From: Cinnamomum chago
Taxonomy: Eukaryota > Streptophyta > Magnoliopsida > Laurales > Lauraceae
Assembly (NCBI GenBank): GCA_038049695.1
Contig: CP142458.1
Span: forward strand, 40,207,501-40,271,500
Length of the DNA stretch: 64,000 bases
Direction of reading: 5' to 3'
In this document: positions 32,952 through 44,759 of the stretch, piece after piece
Layout: the number at the start of each line of letters is the position of its first letter
How positions within the stretch are numbered: the stretch's first letter is position 1
Position numbers and translations under genes: made by a program
The notes under the pieces: generated by a model
Databases searched by the model: none
What the model saw: the letters and a program-made list of their open reading frames with translations, nothing else
Told to the model about the DNA's origin: nothing

Positions 32952-33584
32952 ATGTTTGGAACAACCACTATCTAAGAACTAGGTAGGGTTCTCCTTAGCT
33001 TTTAAGGCAGTTTGAGCAAAAAGACTTTTAAAAGTTCTATCTTTGATAATCCAACTAGTCAAAGGAGATTTAAGAGGAATGATCTTGGGAACAAACTTAA
33101 AAGGCACTCTAGTGGAATTTTCTAAGGACATTCTAATTTTGTATGGGCAATTAGGAACTAAATGCCCACTACGATTGCAAAAATGGCAAATCCATCTAGA
33201 GGTATAGTTTTTCTCATTCATAGATTTATGAAAGGTCCTAGTGAAACTTTGAAAGTCATTTTTGTTTTTGCTAGAGGAACCTTCAAAACCTAACCCATTC
33301 TTGTCTCCAAAAATTTTATGCATACCCAACATTTGGTAAAACTTGTCATTACCTAATGTGAATTTATCAACAACAAATTTTCCTTTAGTGAGCTTCATTT
33401 GAAGGGAGTTTGTTTCAAGTTGACTAGATTCAAGTTTGGATTGTAAATTACGAATTTCCTTTTGAGCATGAGCAAGATTCTCATTTAATGTAGTCATCTT
33501 TTGTTCTAAAGATCTTCTTTCGTCTTTCATAATAATCACAAACCTTTTGGTTTCTTCTTTCAAGATTTTGTTTTTCTTAATCAA
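32952..33584 (-). pseudogene. SIRE-type coiled-coil, second zinc knuckle and protease active site
   Basis: Heptad-like coiled coil (LEQKMTTLNENLAHAQKEIR, then NLQSKLESSQLETNSLQMKL), a zinc knuckle CHFCNRSGHLVPNCP (CX2CX4HX4C, intact), then the protease active site FLDSGCSKHM. The Trp just before FLDSGC is a TAG stop near 32979. The long coiled coil between gag and protease is a feature of SIRE elements. Confidence 0.9.
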
Positions 33585-34754
33585 GTTTTCCCAATTTTCA
33601 TATAGTTCATCATAGGCTTGTTGAATTTCATTAATCTCATCATTTAGTTGCTCTTTCCCTAATGTTTCATCTATTAGACTATTATGCTCTTTGTCTTCTT
33701 CAGTAGGTGTAAAGAGAAGCCAATTAGGGGAATTTTGAGATTCATTATGATCACTACCTTCATCTTCTTCATCCCAAGTTATGTTTAAGACTTTTTTACC
33801 TTTCCTATCTCCTTTTTCAGACTCTTTGGGGGTAGAGCAATTTTGAGCAATATCACCAAACCCCTTGCAATTGTAACATCGAACATCCTTCTTAAGGGAT
33901 CATTTGGAATTTCTTTGGAATCTAGGACTTTTAGATTCATCCGTATTTCTATTACTCTTGTTGTTTCTAAAGAATTTTTTAACAAACAAGGCATTGTCAT
34001 CATCACTCTCATCATCACTCTCATTTTCCTTTAATTGAGATGAAAAGGCTACTCCTTTCTTTTTGCTAGGAACTTCTAGATCTAGTTCATAGGTAAGAAG
34101 ATTTCCTCTTAGCTCTTCAAGTTTAATTTTGTCAACATTTTTGCTTTCCGCTATGGCTACAATCTTGGGTTTGAACCTTTTAGGAAGAGATCTTAAGATT
34201 TTTCTCACAGCCTTGGACTCATCCATTTTCTCTCCTAGACCTATGAGAGAGTTGACAATCTCCATGAATTTAGAATAGAATTCATCAAATGTTTCTTCCT
34301 CAAGCATCTTGATATCTTCAAATTTAGATGTCAACATTTGAATTTTAGCAATCTTGACTTGATCCGTTCCTTCATGAGTAGTCTCTAAGGTATCTCAAAC
34401 CTCCTTAGCAGTTTTGCAATTGACTACTCTATTAAACTCCTCTTAAGATAAGGCACAATACAAATAATTCTTTGCCTTAGCATTTAAATTAGCCCTATCA
34501 TTTTCTCCTTGAGTCCATTCTCTCTTAGGCTTTGGTTTAATGGAGATGACATATCCTTCCATATCTTGCTCAGTGATAGTAGGAGGATGATAGCCTCCTT
34601 CTATGATATTCCAAACATCTAAGTTTTGAGATTCTAAGAACACTTGCATTCTAATTTTCCAATAGCGATAATGTGTTCCATTAAACAATGGTGGTTTATT
34701 TGTAGCATTCCCTTCTCCCAAATGAGTTTGCATAATGGCAACTAATGAAAACAC
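33585..34754 (-). pseudogene. SIRE-type gag
   Basis: Starts at 34754 with MFSLVAIMQTHLGEGNATNK, then PPLFNGTHYRYWKIRMQVFL, the Copia gag opening. Stops at 34443-34445 and again near 34395, then continues MLEEETFDEFYSKFMEIVNS and VRKILRSLPKRFKPKIVAIA. A zinc knuckle near 33870 reads CYNCKGFGDIAQNC with Asp in place of the zinc-binding His. An acidic segment and a coiled-coil start follow towards 33585. Confidence 0.9.
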
Positions 34755-34799
34755 TCTAGGATTCTCTCAAGGTTAGTTAGACTTAGACAAGAGCACGTA

Positions 34800-34812
34800 G
34801 GCTCTGATACCA
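34800..34812 (-). promoter_or_regulatory. SIRE-type primer-binding site
   Basis: Minus TGGTATCAGAGCC, two bases from the right LTR. Confidence 0.93.
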
Positions 34813-34814
34813 AT

Positions 34815-35279
34815 TAAAAGTTCAGAATCGAACCCTAGAGGGGGGATGAATAGGGTACACTCAATTCCAATGGCCAATTCTTCTAAAATCAATTATGTTT
34901 TGATAGTTCACTAACTTTATTTTTGATTAAAGGTCTAATACCAAGCAAAGAACTCATGAAAACAATCAAAGTTGGCATTGATAAGAAGAGAATAAATTTA
35001 TGTACATCATCCACACAATCACCATAACAAGGAAATTTATAGTGGTTCAGCCAATCATGCCTACATCCATTTCCGGTATTCCTACCGGTGTTCCACTATC
35101 AATATTGAGGTTTAGGCTCACCTCCAACCTTACAACCACAAATTCTTTTTACTCAAGGCTAGGCATTAACATATACAACCTCATATGCTTTTTAATAGGC
35201 TAGAAGCATAAACCTTTACAACAAGACTTTTAATCTCAAAAACTATGTCTAAACAAGCATACTATGAGATGCAAGGGAA
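34815..35279 (-). repeat. SIRE-type 5' LTR, piece 1
   Basis: Matches 28114-28577. Its inner end reads TAAAAGTTCAG against TGAAAATCCAT in the other LTR. Broken at gcaagggaa by the CACTA element. Confidence 0.92.
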
Positions 35280-35299
35280 CGCCACACCATAATAATCAA

Positions 35300-35700
35300 T
35301 TAGTAACGGATCTACAGTCGTTACAAAAAATATTAGTAACGGTTATTTTACGTTGACACAATTGCGTCACAAATGAAAAGTAACGGAAGTTAGTAACACT
35401 TAATAACCGTTAGAAATATTACTAACGGTTATGAACTGTGACTGAAATTAATTTCAGCAACACATCTATAATCGTTACAATTTATTAGTAACGGTTATTA
35501 ATTTTGTTCATAGTTTGTTCTCAACGGATAAAACTGTTGGTAATTCTCACTTTCCGACGCATATATAACTATTTGGTCAACCTATTTGTAATGGTTGATA
35601 TCTGTTACGAAGTATTCTATTTGTAACGGTTGGAGTCCGTTACTAAGTATTATATTTGTAATGGTTTATATCCGTTACTAAGTATTTGTTGTTTTTAAAA
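35300..35700. repeat. CACTA subterminal repeats (left)
   Basis: Many direct and inverted copies of TAACGGTT and related CCGTTACTAAGTA, the usual transposase-binding type repeats next to CACTA ends. Weaker copies lie at 39840-39930. Confidence 0.85.
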
Positions 35701-35983
35701 AAAAAAACAATGGAATTTCCTGATCAATTTCTGACAGGCTACCTACAGTACTTCTGACTACATAGATACTAAATGCTATATTGCTAAATGACACTTGCTA
35801 TCAAAATTGAAAGAATCATGAAACCACATCCCCATGCGGGATCAACACGTGAAAATAAAAATATATATCAATGCTGAAAACTTATTGCAGTCTTAAAAGG
35901 CATATATCTCTAGAGATACAAAAGAATGGAGGATCAATTTCATAGAGCAGTAAAGCTAGAAAAATAGGGTAGCCCACTGACCG

Positions 35984-37158
35984 TCATTCCAATCTCTGAG
36001 CAGCCCCCAAAGGAACAGAATGGAGAATAATCCATTCTGCTAGATCATTCAAGACTAACTATGAGAGTTGGGGCATACCCAGGCACACCCATAAACAAGT
36101 AAAACAACAAAAATGAAAATTGCGGAGTTTACCAAGCCTTTCAAATTGAAACTTGTCTCCCAATACAGCATTGGCAAGAGTGGATATAGCAAAAGCTTCT
36201 AGTATGACCTCTTTGGAATGTGGATTCAAATCAGCAAGCCAATCATCAAGTTCAGCAGGATTCTGATGCAATTAGAAAGAAGTCATGAGCACAGCTGTGA
36301 CTTTGTCAAAAAAACTGCAAAGAAATGAGAGTAACACACCTCTGAAAGGAATAGTTTCTTTGTCTTTCCAAGTTTTCTTTGTTCTAAAGTTCTTGCTGGC
36401 CTTATTCTTATTTATACTCAGTACCTGATGTACATAACTGACCTGCTTTTATCAGACTCATTCGATTCAAATTGCTATGATAGAGAAAAATCACATATTG
36501 AACATATGAAACAGAAGCTAAACGTAACAAATCAAAAACAATTTCCTTACAAGGCTAGAAGAGTACATGGTTTTGGACTTTCTGCAATTGTTTTATGAAG
36601 AATCATTCACTTCTACTGATTGTAAAACATATATTCAGTTCTGACACATTATTTTTGCAAGTTATTTTATTTAAAAATAAGCATATATCTATTAATTTAA
36701 ATGGTGTGACAAATAAACAAATCATTTTTAGGATTGCTGAATAGGACACCTCATACTGATGTTAAAGACACGCATGGTTTGAAACATATGAAGACTTTCT
36801 AAATCTTCATTCTCTTCTGTGAGATCCATATGAGTAAATTAGAACTGATGCTTTTGGAGAAAGTAGTCTAGAGTCTAGACCAAATTTACAGTAACATCTC
36901 ATGCGTGTTAAACAGCATGGCACAAAAAAGAACAAGCAAAGTTGTCATATGATATGAGATAAAAGAAATGCACTACCTGCTCCATATGAAAGTGAAAACG
37001 AAAAACAACATTCTCAATGGAAAGTGAACTTACCAACAATTAGTTCACGACCAAAATTTGCACGTCGAACAGCCTCTTGTTCTTGTTGTTCATCAGTCAA
37101 AAAGTTGTCTGCTGTTTCATTGTTTTTCTGAACCTCCATCTCAGGTGGATCCAACTGA
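35984..37158 (-). pseudogene. Captured multi-exon gene fragment, unidentified
   Basis: Three exon-like segments on the minus strand. 37034-37158 encodes QLDPPEMEVQKNNETADNFL followed by TDEQQEQEAVRRANFGRELI, and ends at G|GTAAGT. 36133-36262 follows TTGCATCAG and encodes NPAELDDWLADLNPHSKEVI then LEAFAISTLANAVLGDKFQF, ending at G|GTAAAC. 35984-36054 follows TTAG and encodes LNDLAEWIILHSVPLGAAQR before a stop. The last two join in phase; the first does not join directly to the second, so another exon (perhaps near 36330-36440) or a loss lies between. I do not recognise the protein. Orientation and splice sites suggest a host gene 3' part taken up by the transposon. Confidence 0.5.
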
Positions 37159-38100
37159 CTGCTTCATGAATTTTGAGACTGAATTACAGATGAGGGTGGG
37201 TTCTGACGACTTGGATGTTTGGTTATGAAGATGCCATCTGGCCAAAGGATTTATCCAATTATGTATACAACAGATCAGAACATTCAACCATGCTGGAGAG
37301 AAAAGAAGGATTTATGGACAAATTCAATAAAAATTATGATGTAAGAAACCTACAAATACATCTTGCCAAATTAACTGATCCTACTACTTTCCGAAGACCA
37401 TCTTGCCAGTCAACTCTTGTCAGATATAGAAGGCCATGAAGAAATTATAAAATGGTGGGTAACTTATCCACCATTAAATATTTTATTTAACAAAATGTGA
37501 GAGAAAACAAAAAAAAATTGTGGCAGCACCATGCGTTTGCAATACTCCAGATTGATAGAATGTGTTTGCTAATTGTGAAATAGAGATAAAAGAAAAACAA
37601 GCCATTGCCATCAAGTTCTTACTACTGAACCCAAAATGGTTTCCTTAGATCCATGAACCCAGATTAAAAGAAAAGAAGAAACAAATGAAAATTAACGGGG
37701 GCTAGAAAGACCCAAATCCCTTTTTTTATTTTCTTGGATTTGTTGGTTTCAATTAGTGTAATAGGTGAATTCAGCAATACCCCCATATATTAAATTCAAT
37801 TCTCATGTGGGCATATTGTCAAACACCTTAGACAAATTGTAACAAGCGTTCGAAACTCTCTTTCACAGCTAATAGAACCGAAAAAAAAGAAGAAGTCTCA
37901 GGCCTATATTATGCAACATTATCTCAACTCTGTTCTTTGAAACCTCCATGTTAGCAAACTCACTTCAACACCCATATATACCCAACAGAATAATAGGTTA
38001 CAAAGCATAATATTTGAGATGAGCTAGTTACCATAAATGACACATTTTTAGAGAATGACATTTTTCCCTGTGTGCAGGGCTCTGGGGAGCTTCTGATGAC
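37159..38100. other. CACTA interior, nothing recognised
   Basis: AT-rich, intron- or intergenic-like. A 74-codon plus frame at 37215-37439 has no family I recognise and no supporting splice structure. Confidence 0.4.
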
Positions 38101-38159
38101 AAAAGCAGCAATATGATAAGGTAATATTCATCAAACAAAAGAATCGATCAATTAAAGAA

Positions 38160-38613
38160 GGTCAAGAATGCAGAAAGACTCCCACAGACAAGTTGGTTTG
38201 TGGTGGGCTTGACTTGGCTACCGACATTCAAATCCTCACAACCAAACCACATTACATGTTGCTGCTCCTCATCAATGAAAAAAGGCCAAAACCCACACGC
38301 CTTTCATATTCATGTATCCCAGCCTTTTTAGGCCCTGACAAGGTCAAGATTGTGACCATTCAAATCCATCTCCTCCTTACATTCAACTCCCCTTCTTATC
38401 CCCTCTTCTACTTCCTATGACTTTCCTTTCCTTTCCTCTTACTCTTCATATCCACACAAACACCTCTCCTCTTCTACTTATACTCTGTGTCTGTCTCTTT
38501 TCCCTACTCACTTACAGCTTAAGAAAAGAGGGACCTCTATAACTTCTATTTAGGTGAAACTTGGGTGGAAATATTTCTAGGCCTCTTAATTTGTGCTCTC
38601 TCTAATCATCAGA
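38160..38613 (+). promoter_or_regulatory. Promoter-like segment with three W-box cores
   Basis: TTGACC/TTGACT cores at 38160-38165 (minus), 38209-38214 (plus) and 38342-38347 (minus). A pyrimidine-rich 5'-UTR-like stretch (38400-38510) precedes the ATG at 38614. W-boxes are binding sites of WRKY factors and are common in WRKY gene promoters. Confidence 0.35.
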
Positions 38614-38763
38614 ATGGACTTGATTTGGGTTAGTGCCCCCATTTGCCTGGATCTCAACATGGATGTTCTCCCGGCTTCGAAAGATAGTGTTGAAGAGAGC
38701 TTACAAAGCAATTCAGTTGATATTGGAATGAAAATCTCTACAAAAGATGAGGTGGGTGGTTGA
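38614..38763 (+). pseudogene. Possible captured first exon of a WRKY-like gene
   Basis: A 49-codon frame MDLIWVSAPICLDLNMDVLP continuing ASKDSVEESLQSNSVDIGMK. The start resembles from memory the short N-terminus of group IIa WRKY proteins (SLDLN-type EAR-like motif soon after the Met). GAG|GTGGGT at 38751 could be the donor of its first intron. No WRKY domain is present, since only the start was captured or retained. The identification rests on a short motif and the W-box-rich upstream DNA; a chance match is quite possible. Confidence 0.3.
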
Positions 38764-38870
38764 TGATCTGCTTTTCTAGATAGAGTTTTCACTTTCCCTA
38801 CAATCAAACAACCCTAAATGCTTAACTCCTTCCAAAAAAAAACTCCAAATTCGTACAAATCCATCACATT

Positions 38871-39362
38871 TTATTCAACTTGTATTACCTCTGAATGTGA
38901 GTCCGGCTGCGAGAGAGGGGCGGAGAGGATGCGTTGGCGAGGGAGACCGTGAGCGTGAGAGAGAGATGCCAAGGGAGACGAGAGAGGCGCGAGGTGAGGG
39001 ATGTGCAGCTTTCTAAGAGGGTGGTGCTCTGCGCAGACAGACGGAGGGATCGAGAGAGATGGGGATCGTTGATTCTCTGCATTGCGTGGTGATGAAGAGG
39101 ATAGCGAGCGAGAGAGGCCGGGAAGGGTCAGAGAGATGAGGGATGGAGGCGAGATGGGAGCATGCTTGGGGCTGGACGAGACGGAGATGCAGAGGATGTG
39201 AGGACCGAGAGGGAGAGAGATGCAGAAGGGGTTTTGAGGAGAGAAAGGGCTTTTACAGAATAACAAATTGAGAAAAAATTCCAAAATAAAGGCGCCATTC
39301 CGAAATGTAGGCGCGAAGGGAATAGTGGAGTTGGCGGGGAGGAATTTGCAGCCGAAATATGT
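38871..39362. other. GC-rich GA-repeat region in CACTA
   Basis: Purine-biased on the plus strand (gagagag, gggatgg). The 137-codon minus frame is Ser/Pro/Leu-rich because of that bias and is not called a gene. Confidence 0.4.
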
Positions 39363-39658
39363 AATTCGTTGGCAAAGGATTATTAAAAGTTTTTTTTACG
39401 GCAACAACATTCGCTACAGCTATTTAACTTGATGCGCATTTGGCTAGGCGGCGAAACAAAACGTCGCAACAATGAAATGGCTTTTACGGCGAATTAAATC
39501 GCCGCAATAGTAATTAAAATCGCTGCAAAAATCTGGATGGTCACTTGTATCTTATAACTTTACAACGGTGTATATTTAGCCGCAAAAAAATTCCTTAAGC
39601 AGCGATTTCTTTTCCGGCGCTTATAAAATCGCCGAAAAAACCCTCTTTTCTTATAGTG
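39363..39658. mobile_element. Second CACTA-like terminus inside the CACTA element
   Basis: Ends ccctcttttcttatagtg, whose reverse complement CACTATAAGAAAAGAGGG is a classic plant CACTA end. It is preceded by many GCGATTT/TCGCCG subterminal repeats unlike the TAACGGTT repeats of the outer element. The partner end was not found. Confidence 0.6.
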
Positions 39659-39954
39659 TGTTTTGTCTTCTCTTTAGCGCGGGAACTAAAATCACTCCCG
39701 CCTCCTATTTTCATTTTTATTTTGTAATGTGATTTTTCCTCTTTTTATTATTTTGATACCATTGTAACACATTACTAATCGTCACACAAAATATCCAATA
39801 AATGTTACAAAATAATTCAAGTATTTGCAAAGATATTTACTAACGGTTATGAATATTGCTAACGGATAATAAATGTGACAAATTACCTAATGGAAATATT
39901 TACGTTACTAATAAGAAATCTCAAATGTTGCAAAATCACCCAAATGGTGTAGTG

Positions 39955-40874
39955 GAATATACATAAGTGCCTCTTGACATAGGCTGATATGAAAATGATA
40001 ATTTAACTAAGACATATGCATGATAAATGCAAAGATCAATAAATGATACATATGCCTTTAAATCTACTTCTATCTCTTTTGAAAATCAAGACTCATAAAT
40101 GATATGAGATAGAGTGACTACACATGTTTTTGAAAGAAAACAATAAATGTCTAACATGTGAGTTTTCTTAATCAAATGATGAAGTTAAAAATGATAAACA
40201 TATTTTAAAATGAAATCATGTTTCAACATTTGAACACTTTTAATCATGCCTTTTAAGAAATCAAAGATTTAAAGACAAGCATGAATAAAATAAGGATAAG
40301 AGAAGCAAACCCAATGAAGAATAAAAGTTTTGTCATGATGATTTGCCCTCCTAGCTTCCCTCTAGCCTAGCATGGTTGCCCACCTTCATTGGCCCTCAAA
40401 AGTCTCAAAAGTGTTGGCACAAATCCTAAGAAAGAATTCATTTTAAAGAGAAAATGAGCTCCAACGGAACTATTGTCGGTCGACCAACAAATAGGGTTCG
40501 GTCAACCGACCACCAACGGTCATATTACAACGGCTATATTTTTGAAAATTTCGGACCGTTGAAAAAGGTGTTGGTTCATCGAACTGGACTTCGGTCGACC
40601 GACACTCGACCGACAATCCCTGATGCACTGATTTTACATTCTGGAATAGGAGCCGACAGCTGACCGACTAGAGCTCGGCTGACCGACCATTCTTGAATTT
40701 TTAAAGACTTAAAAATGATTTCAAAAAGGAATATTTTGGTCTTGGGGATAAGGCTAGACTAAGAGCTAACATGTTTGATAAAAATAGATTTTAAAGAGCA
40801 AATCAAAACATGTTTGAGCAAGAATTAACATAAGACCTTTTTTATGCTAAGATTAAAAACATTTGATGCATGAA
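39955..40874 (-). repeat. SIRE-type 5' LTR, piece 2
   Basis: Continues the LTR match (28575 to about 29494) from the CACTA duplication to the Tekay insertion (ATGAA, 40870-40874). Includes the LTR's palindrome array. Confidence 0.93.
40478..40680. repeat. GGTCGACC palindrome array (SIRE 5' LTR)
   Basis: GGTCGACC/GGTCAACC at 40478 and 40500 (22 bp), GGTTCATC/GGTCGACC at 40573 and 40593 (20 bp), then degenerate copies. Here the first pair has mutated relative to the left LTR. Confidence 0.85.
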
Positions 40875-43800
40875 TGTCGCGACCCCGGATCGGGCCCCCA
40901 CGTGACTGATCCGGGGTCGGGACATTTAATGATTGATGATGATGTTACCACATCGGTTTAATGATTCCATACATTTATTTAATTTCCCACAGGTGTCCGC
41001 GGTGAGGATATCACAACCATAACTGAACATTTCTATTAAGTGCGGAAGCGTGTAGCAAATCAAATATAATTTACTTCTGACCACCAAATAGTCACATGTA
41101 TAATCAAGCATCAGAATGAGCAATGATCGTTAGCATGTTACCCAAAGTAAGTTAAAGTTTATACAAATATCACATAATTACATTTCCCAAAATTGAGGCC
41201 TACAAGGCCAATATAACCAAAATACCAATCCAAAGAATGGTTAAATAGTTTTTCAAAATATATAAGGTCTCTCATAGCAACCAAACGTCTACATGACGTC
41301 ATCAGCACGCCATTCAACTAACTGTTGCGGTTCTACGACCGCCTCCTCGTGCTCCTCCTCGGGATAACCAACAACGAGACCTGAGTACTAAAGAGTAGAT
41401 CAAACACGACGGTTTGGCAAATGGTAAAACACAATGACAATATGAAAATACATGAATTTACCTCCAAAAACATTTGAACCTGTTTAAAGGACAATTTCTC
41501 TAAACAAGATAAAACATTTATTCAAAATACGAGTATGCATCATAAAACATATAAAGGTAACCAAGGGAACGGGTAACAATCAAGATGGCAACCACACGAA
41601 GCTAAGTCCTCTATCACTAAAGTGATAGAGCAATAACTAGGCACTGATCTCAGTCACTCGAGGTGAGGAGAAACAGTGGATCTTATAAATACATATACAT
41701 ATACTATACATGACCACTGTAGCGAGGCGGGCATCGGGGATCACAGTAGCAATCTGCGGCATCGGGACAAGACCACGGTAATAACCGGGTAGCGGGATCC
41801 AAACTGCAGCTGGCGGGACAAGAGGGGGATCTCTAAGTCGGTGGATCAGACCAACGGGGTTATCCAAGCTTAGTGGTGCCGACTCATACGTCAAATACAA
41901 TCGAGACATATGCAATTAATCAAGTACAATAATACACGGGCAAGACGGGGGTGCTCAAGGGCACACTATCATTTCATGTGGTGCAATGCACTTCAAGACA
42001 AGTAGCTATATCAAGTGTAATTCAATGCTTTCGGGAAAACAAGGCACGTCGTATAAACCTCGGGATCGATAAAGTACAGTAAACAATTGACATTTCGGGT
42101 AAAATATATATTTGAAGTGAATAGGGACTCCATATGTCAGTCAACTAACAATCTAGTACTCTTTGAGTTTGGGGACATTCCGGACTCCTTAAACACTCCG
42201 AATTTTCAAAACCTCAAATGACATCTTCGTGATATGGTTTCTTTCACGAATGGCCTCATGCATTGCTCAGCAAATCTCCTTGACATAGAGGGGTTCCCAA
42301 AGAATAGTCCCAATACGTTGAAATAGTTAAACAGGGTCCCCAAACATAGCCTTGACCCACAAGGCTCATCGCTCGAGCGGACTGGAGGGTTCGCTCGAGC
42401 GAGTAGCTCTCTAGAATGGCTGTCTGGGTGGGTTCGCTCGAGCGAAGTTGAGGTCGCTCGAACGAAGTCATTGAGTCGGGCGAAGTTTTTAGTGCGTTCA
42501 AACGAACAACTCTCTGGAACAGGTTCTGGGATGTCCGCTCGAGCGACCAAGCTACTGGAATGCTCCGAACCCTTCTCTGGACAGGTCGCTCGAGCGAAGT
42601 GTCATGTTCGCTCGAGCGAACTGTCCAGAAACTAATTCCGGACCAGTTCAGCTCCTCTTTATCTCTTCCTTCTACAATCCCTTTTTAGCCACTTTTATAC
42701 ATCAGATGAGGAGTCTAAAACTACATTCAAATAACATCAAATCTTTCACCACATCCATCCCATTCTCCTCCATCCATATCACATTCAATACAAGGAAAGA
42801 AAGAAGGAAACTATTTCACGTAAGATATATATTTGAGACAAAACAAGAGGAATTAAATGCTATGAACCAACACATCTCTTGGACCATAAATGTACCATTA
42901 ATACTCTATCATGAGCATTCATTTCAAAACAAAGCAATAAATATGCATTAATGGAAAATATCCAACGTCAATGAAAGCTTAGGAAAAATCATTCATCCAC
43001 TTGCCTTGGTCTCTAGTAAGCAAATCAAGCTCTAACAAGTCCTTTAAATCAAATGTCCAAGCTACAAGGAAAATCCCAAAATAAAACCCTAAAGAGTCAA
43101 AACATAGAATAGGAAGAAAGAAGCTTCAATAACAAAGATGGAGATTCCCTTAAGCTAGGAGAACACAATTCTAGAAGAAGAGAAGGATTACTTACTTGTA
43201 TGGTCCTCTAATGGACAAGGTGAGCTCAAAGAAAGTCTTGTAATGGAGGGTTTTCTCTAGCAATGGTACCAATAGAGAGCTATGGTGATGAGGAAGAAGG
43301 TGATGATCTCATCCTCTCAATTTGTGCAAGGTTGGTGGTGAGTTTGGTGATGGAAAGCAAGAGCAAGAAGAAGGCAATGGAAAACCCTAAGTTTTCACTC
43401 TTGTGCTGGAAAAAGGAAATGGAAGGGAAAGGGTTTCCTTATAAACAAGTGGGGAGTGGGCTCCACTACTAACAATCTAATTGGGCTGAAAACATGGCTT
43501 TCGGGGCTTCTAATGAATTCGAAGAAGAAGAGAAAAGTGATCGTCGAAATATCTAGTTTCCAAAAAGTATATGTTTCGCGGGTTTCGGGAATATCAAGTT
43601 TTTGGTACAGATTTTTGTGCACAATGACTGTTTTGCCCTCAAGGCTATGAAATCGAGTTTCGAGATCTCGAACGGGGATGGGAACAACATAAAAGTTGTA
43701 GTGATTAACAATACCAATAAAACGAGATTAAAACAATGAATGCAAAATCTCCGATAAATCCTCAAGCGCATGCAAGGTCATAAAAAGGAACCCCCAAAGG

Positions 43801-43947
43801 GTCCCACTATCACAAAGCAATCAAAATTCCCCAAAACTATTTCAAAAGCTAATCCAAACCCAACTTAGCCAAAATCACTAATCAAGCTTAGAACTAACAC
43901 ATGACTTAATTTACACTAATCGAGTTCTCTCGGGTCAGGGTCTTACA
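40875..43947 (-). repeat. Tekay-type 3' LTR (left)
   Basis: Plus-sense TGTCGCGACC...GGTCTTACA. Closely similar to the right LTR, with scattered mainly C/T and G/A changes. Confidence 0.95.
42370..42618. repeat. CGCTCGAGCG palindrome array (Tekay 3' LTR)
   Basis: Same paired arrangement as at 22625-22906, with copies such as CGCTCGAACG and GCGTTCAAACG. Position in the LTR is the same. Confidence 0.88.
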
Positions 43948-43964
43948 TCCTCCACCCCTTAGGG
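43948..43964 (-). promoter_or_regulatory. Tekay polypurine tract
   Basis: Minus CCTAAGGGGTGGAGGA directly before the 3' LTR, the plus-strand primer site. Confidence 0.85.
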
Positions 43965-44759
43965 CATTTGGTCCTCCAAATGAAATATAAAACTCACCTC
44001 TGGTAGAAGATGTGGATACTTCTTCTGCACTTGGTCTCGTAATTCCCATGTGGCCTCTTCCGGTCCATGATTCTCCCATAGAACCTTTACCCACTGAATA
44101 GTCTGTGTCCTCAACTCTTGTTCCTTCGTATCAATAATTTGAACGGGCTTCTCAACATAGGTAGCATCTTCTCTGATCTCCAATGGCTCGTGCCAGAGTA
44201 CATGTGAAGGATCGGGAACATATTTCTTCAACATAGACACATGAAAGACGTTGTGTACGCCGGATAGCTCAGGTGGTAAGGCTAACCTATAAGCCACATC
44301 ACCAATCTTGCTCACAATGTCATATGGTCCAATGTATCTCCGTGATAACTTACCCTTCTGTCCAAATCTCAATGTTCCTCTCGTAGGTGACACTTTCAAG
44401 AAAACCTTATCTCCTTCTTTGAACTGTAAATCCCTCCTATGAGAATCTGCATAGCTTTTCTGTCTACTCCAGGCTACTTTCAGACGTTCTTGGATCAACT
44501 TCACTTTGTCACTGGTTTCACTTACTATCGTCGGTCCATGGAAACTGCGAATTCCAACTTCCTCCCAATAAACCGGTGTCCTACACCTTCTGCCATACAA
44601 AGCCTCAAAAGGAGTCATTCCAATGCTCGAGTGGTAGTTGTTATTGTAAGCAAACTCACTCAACGGTAGAGCCTCATCCCATTGAGTCTTGAAGTCTAAC
44701 ACACAAGCATGGAGCATATCCTCAAGAGTCTGAATCGTTCTCTCTGATTGACCATCTGT
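43959..44759 (-). pseudogene. Tekay integrase C-terminus and chromodomain
   Basis: After the TAG at 44760-44762 the frame reads TDGQSERTIQTLEDMLHACV (with the catalytic Glu), WDEALPLSEFAYNNNYHSSI, PFEALYGRRCRTPVYWEEVG and the GPF/Y-like RRYIGPYDIVSKIGDVAYRL. It then reads LSGVHNVFHVSMLKKYVPDP. The last 60 residues form a chromodomain-like fold region: YVEKPVQIIDTKEQELRTQT, VKVLWENHGPEEATWELRDQ, with the aromatic and acidic positions kept. Chromodomains direct integration to heterochromatin in chromoviruses. This segment is open from the stop to the polypurine tract. Confidence 0.93.

Larger units (their letters stand above)
35280..39954. mobile_element. CACTA-type DNA transposon with host gene pieces
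   Basis: Inserted in the SIRE LTR with a 3-bp duplication GAA (35277-35279 and 39955-39957); the uninterrupted LTR at 28577 shows the empty site. Termini are CGCCACACCAT at the left and, reversed, CACTACACCAT at the right (two transitions apart). Subterminal 'taacggtt'/'ccgttactaagta' repeats fill both ends, another CACTA trait. Length 4675 bp. No transposase domain was recognised, so it is non-autonomous. The interior carries exon-like host fragments and a second CACTA-like terminus. Confidence 0.85.

Noticed and set aside
37215-37439. 74-codon plus frame inside CACTA
   Set aside because: Unrecognised, no splice support, opposite strand to the captured exons; reported only as part of the interior.
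38871-39284. 137-codon minus frame in the CACTA element
   Set aside because: Ser/Pro/Leu low complexity from GA-repeat DNA; no domain, no splice or start context.
43263-43472. 69-codon frame repeated at 57439-57648
   Set aside because: Identical because both lie in the two LTRs of one element; composition is LTR-like.
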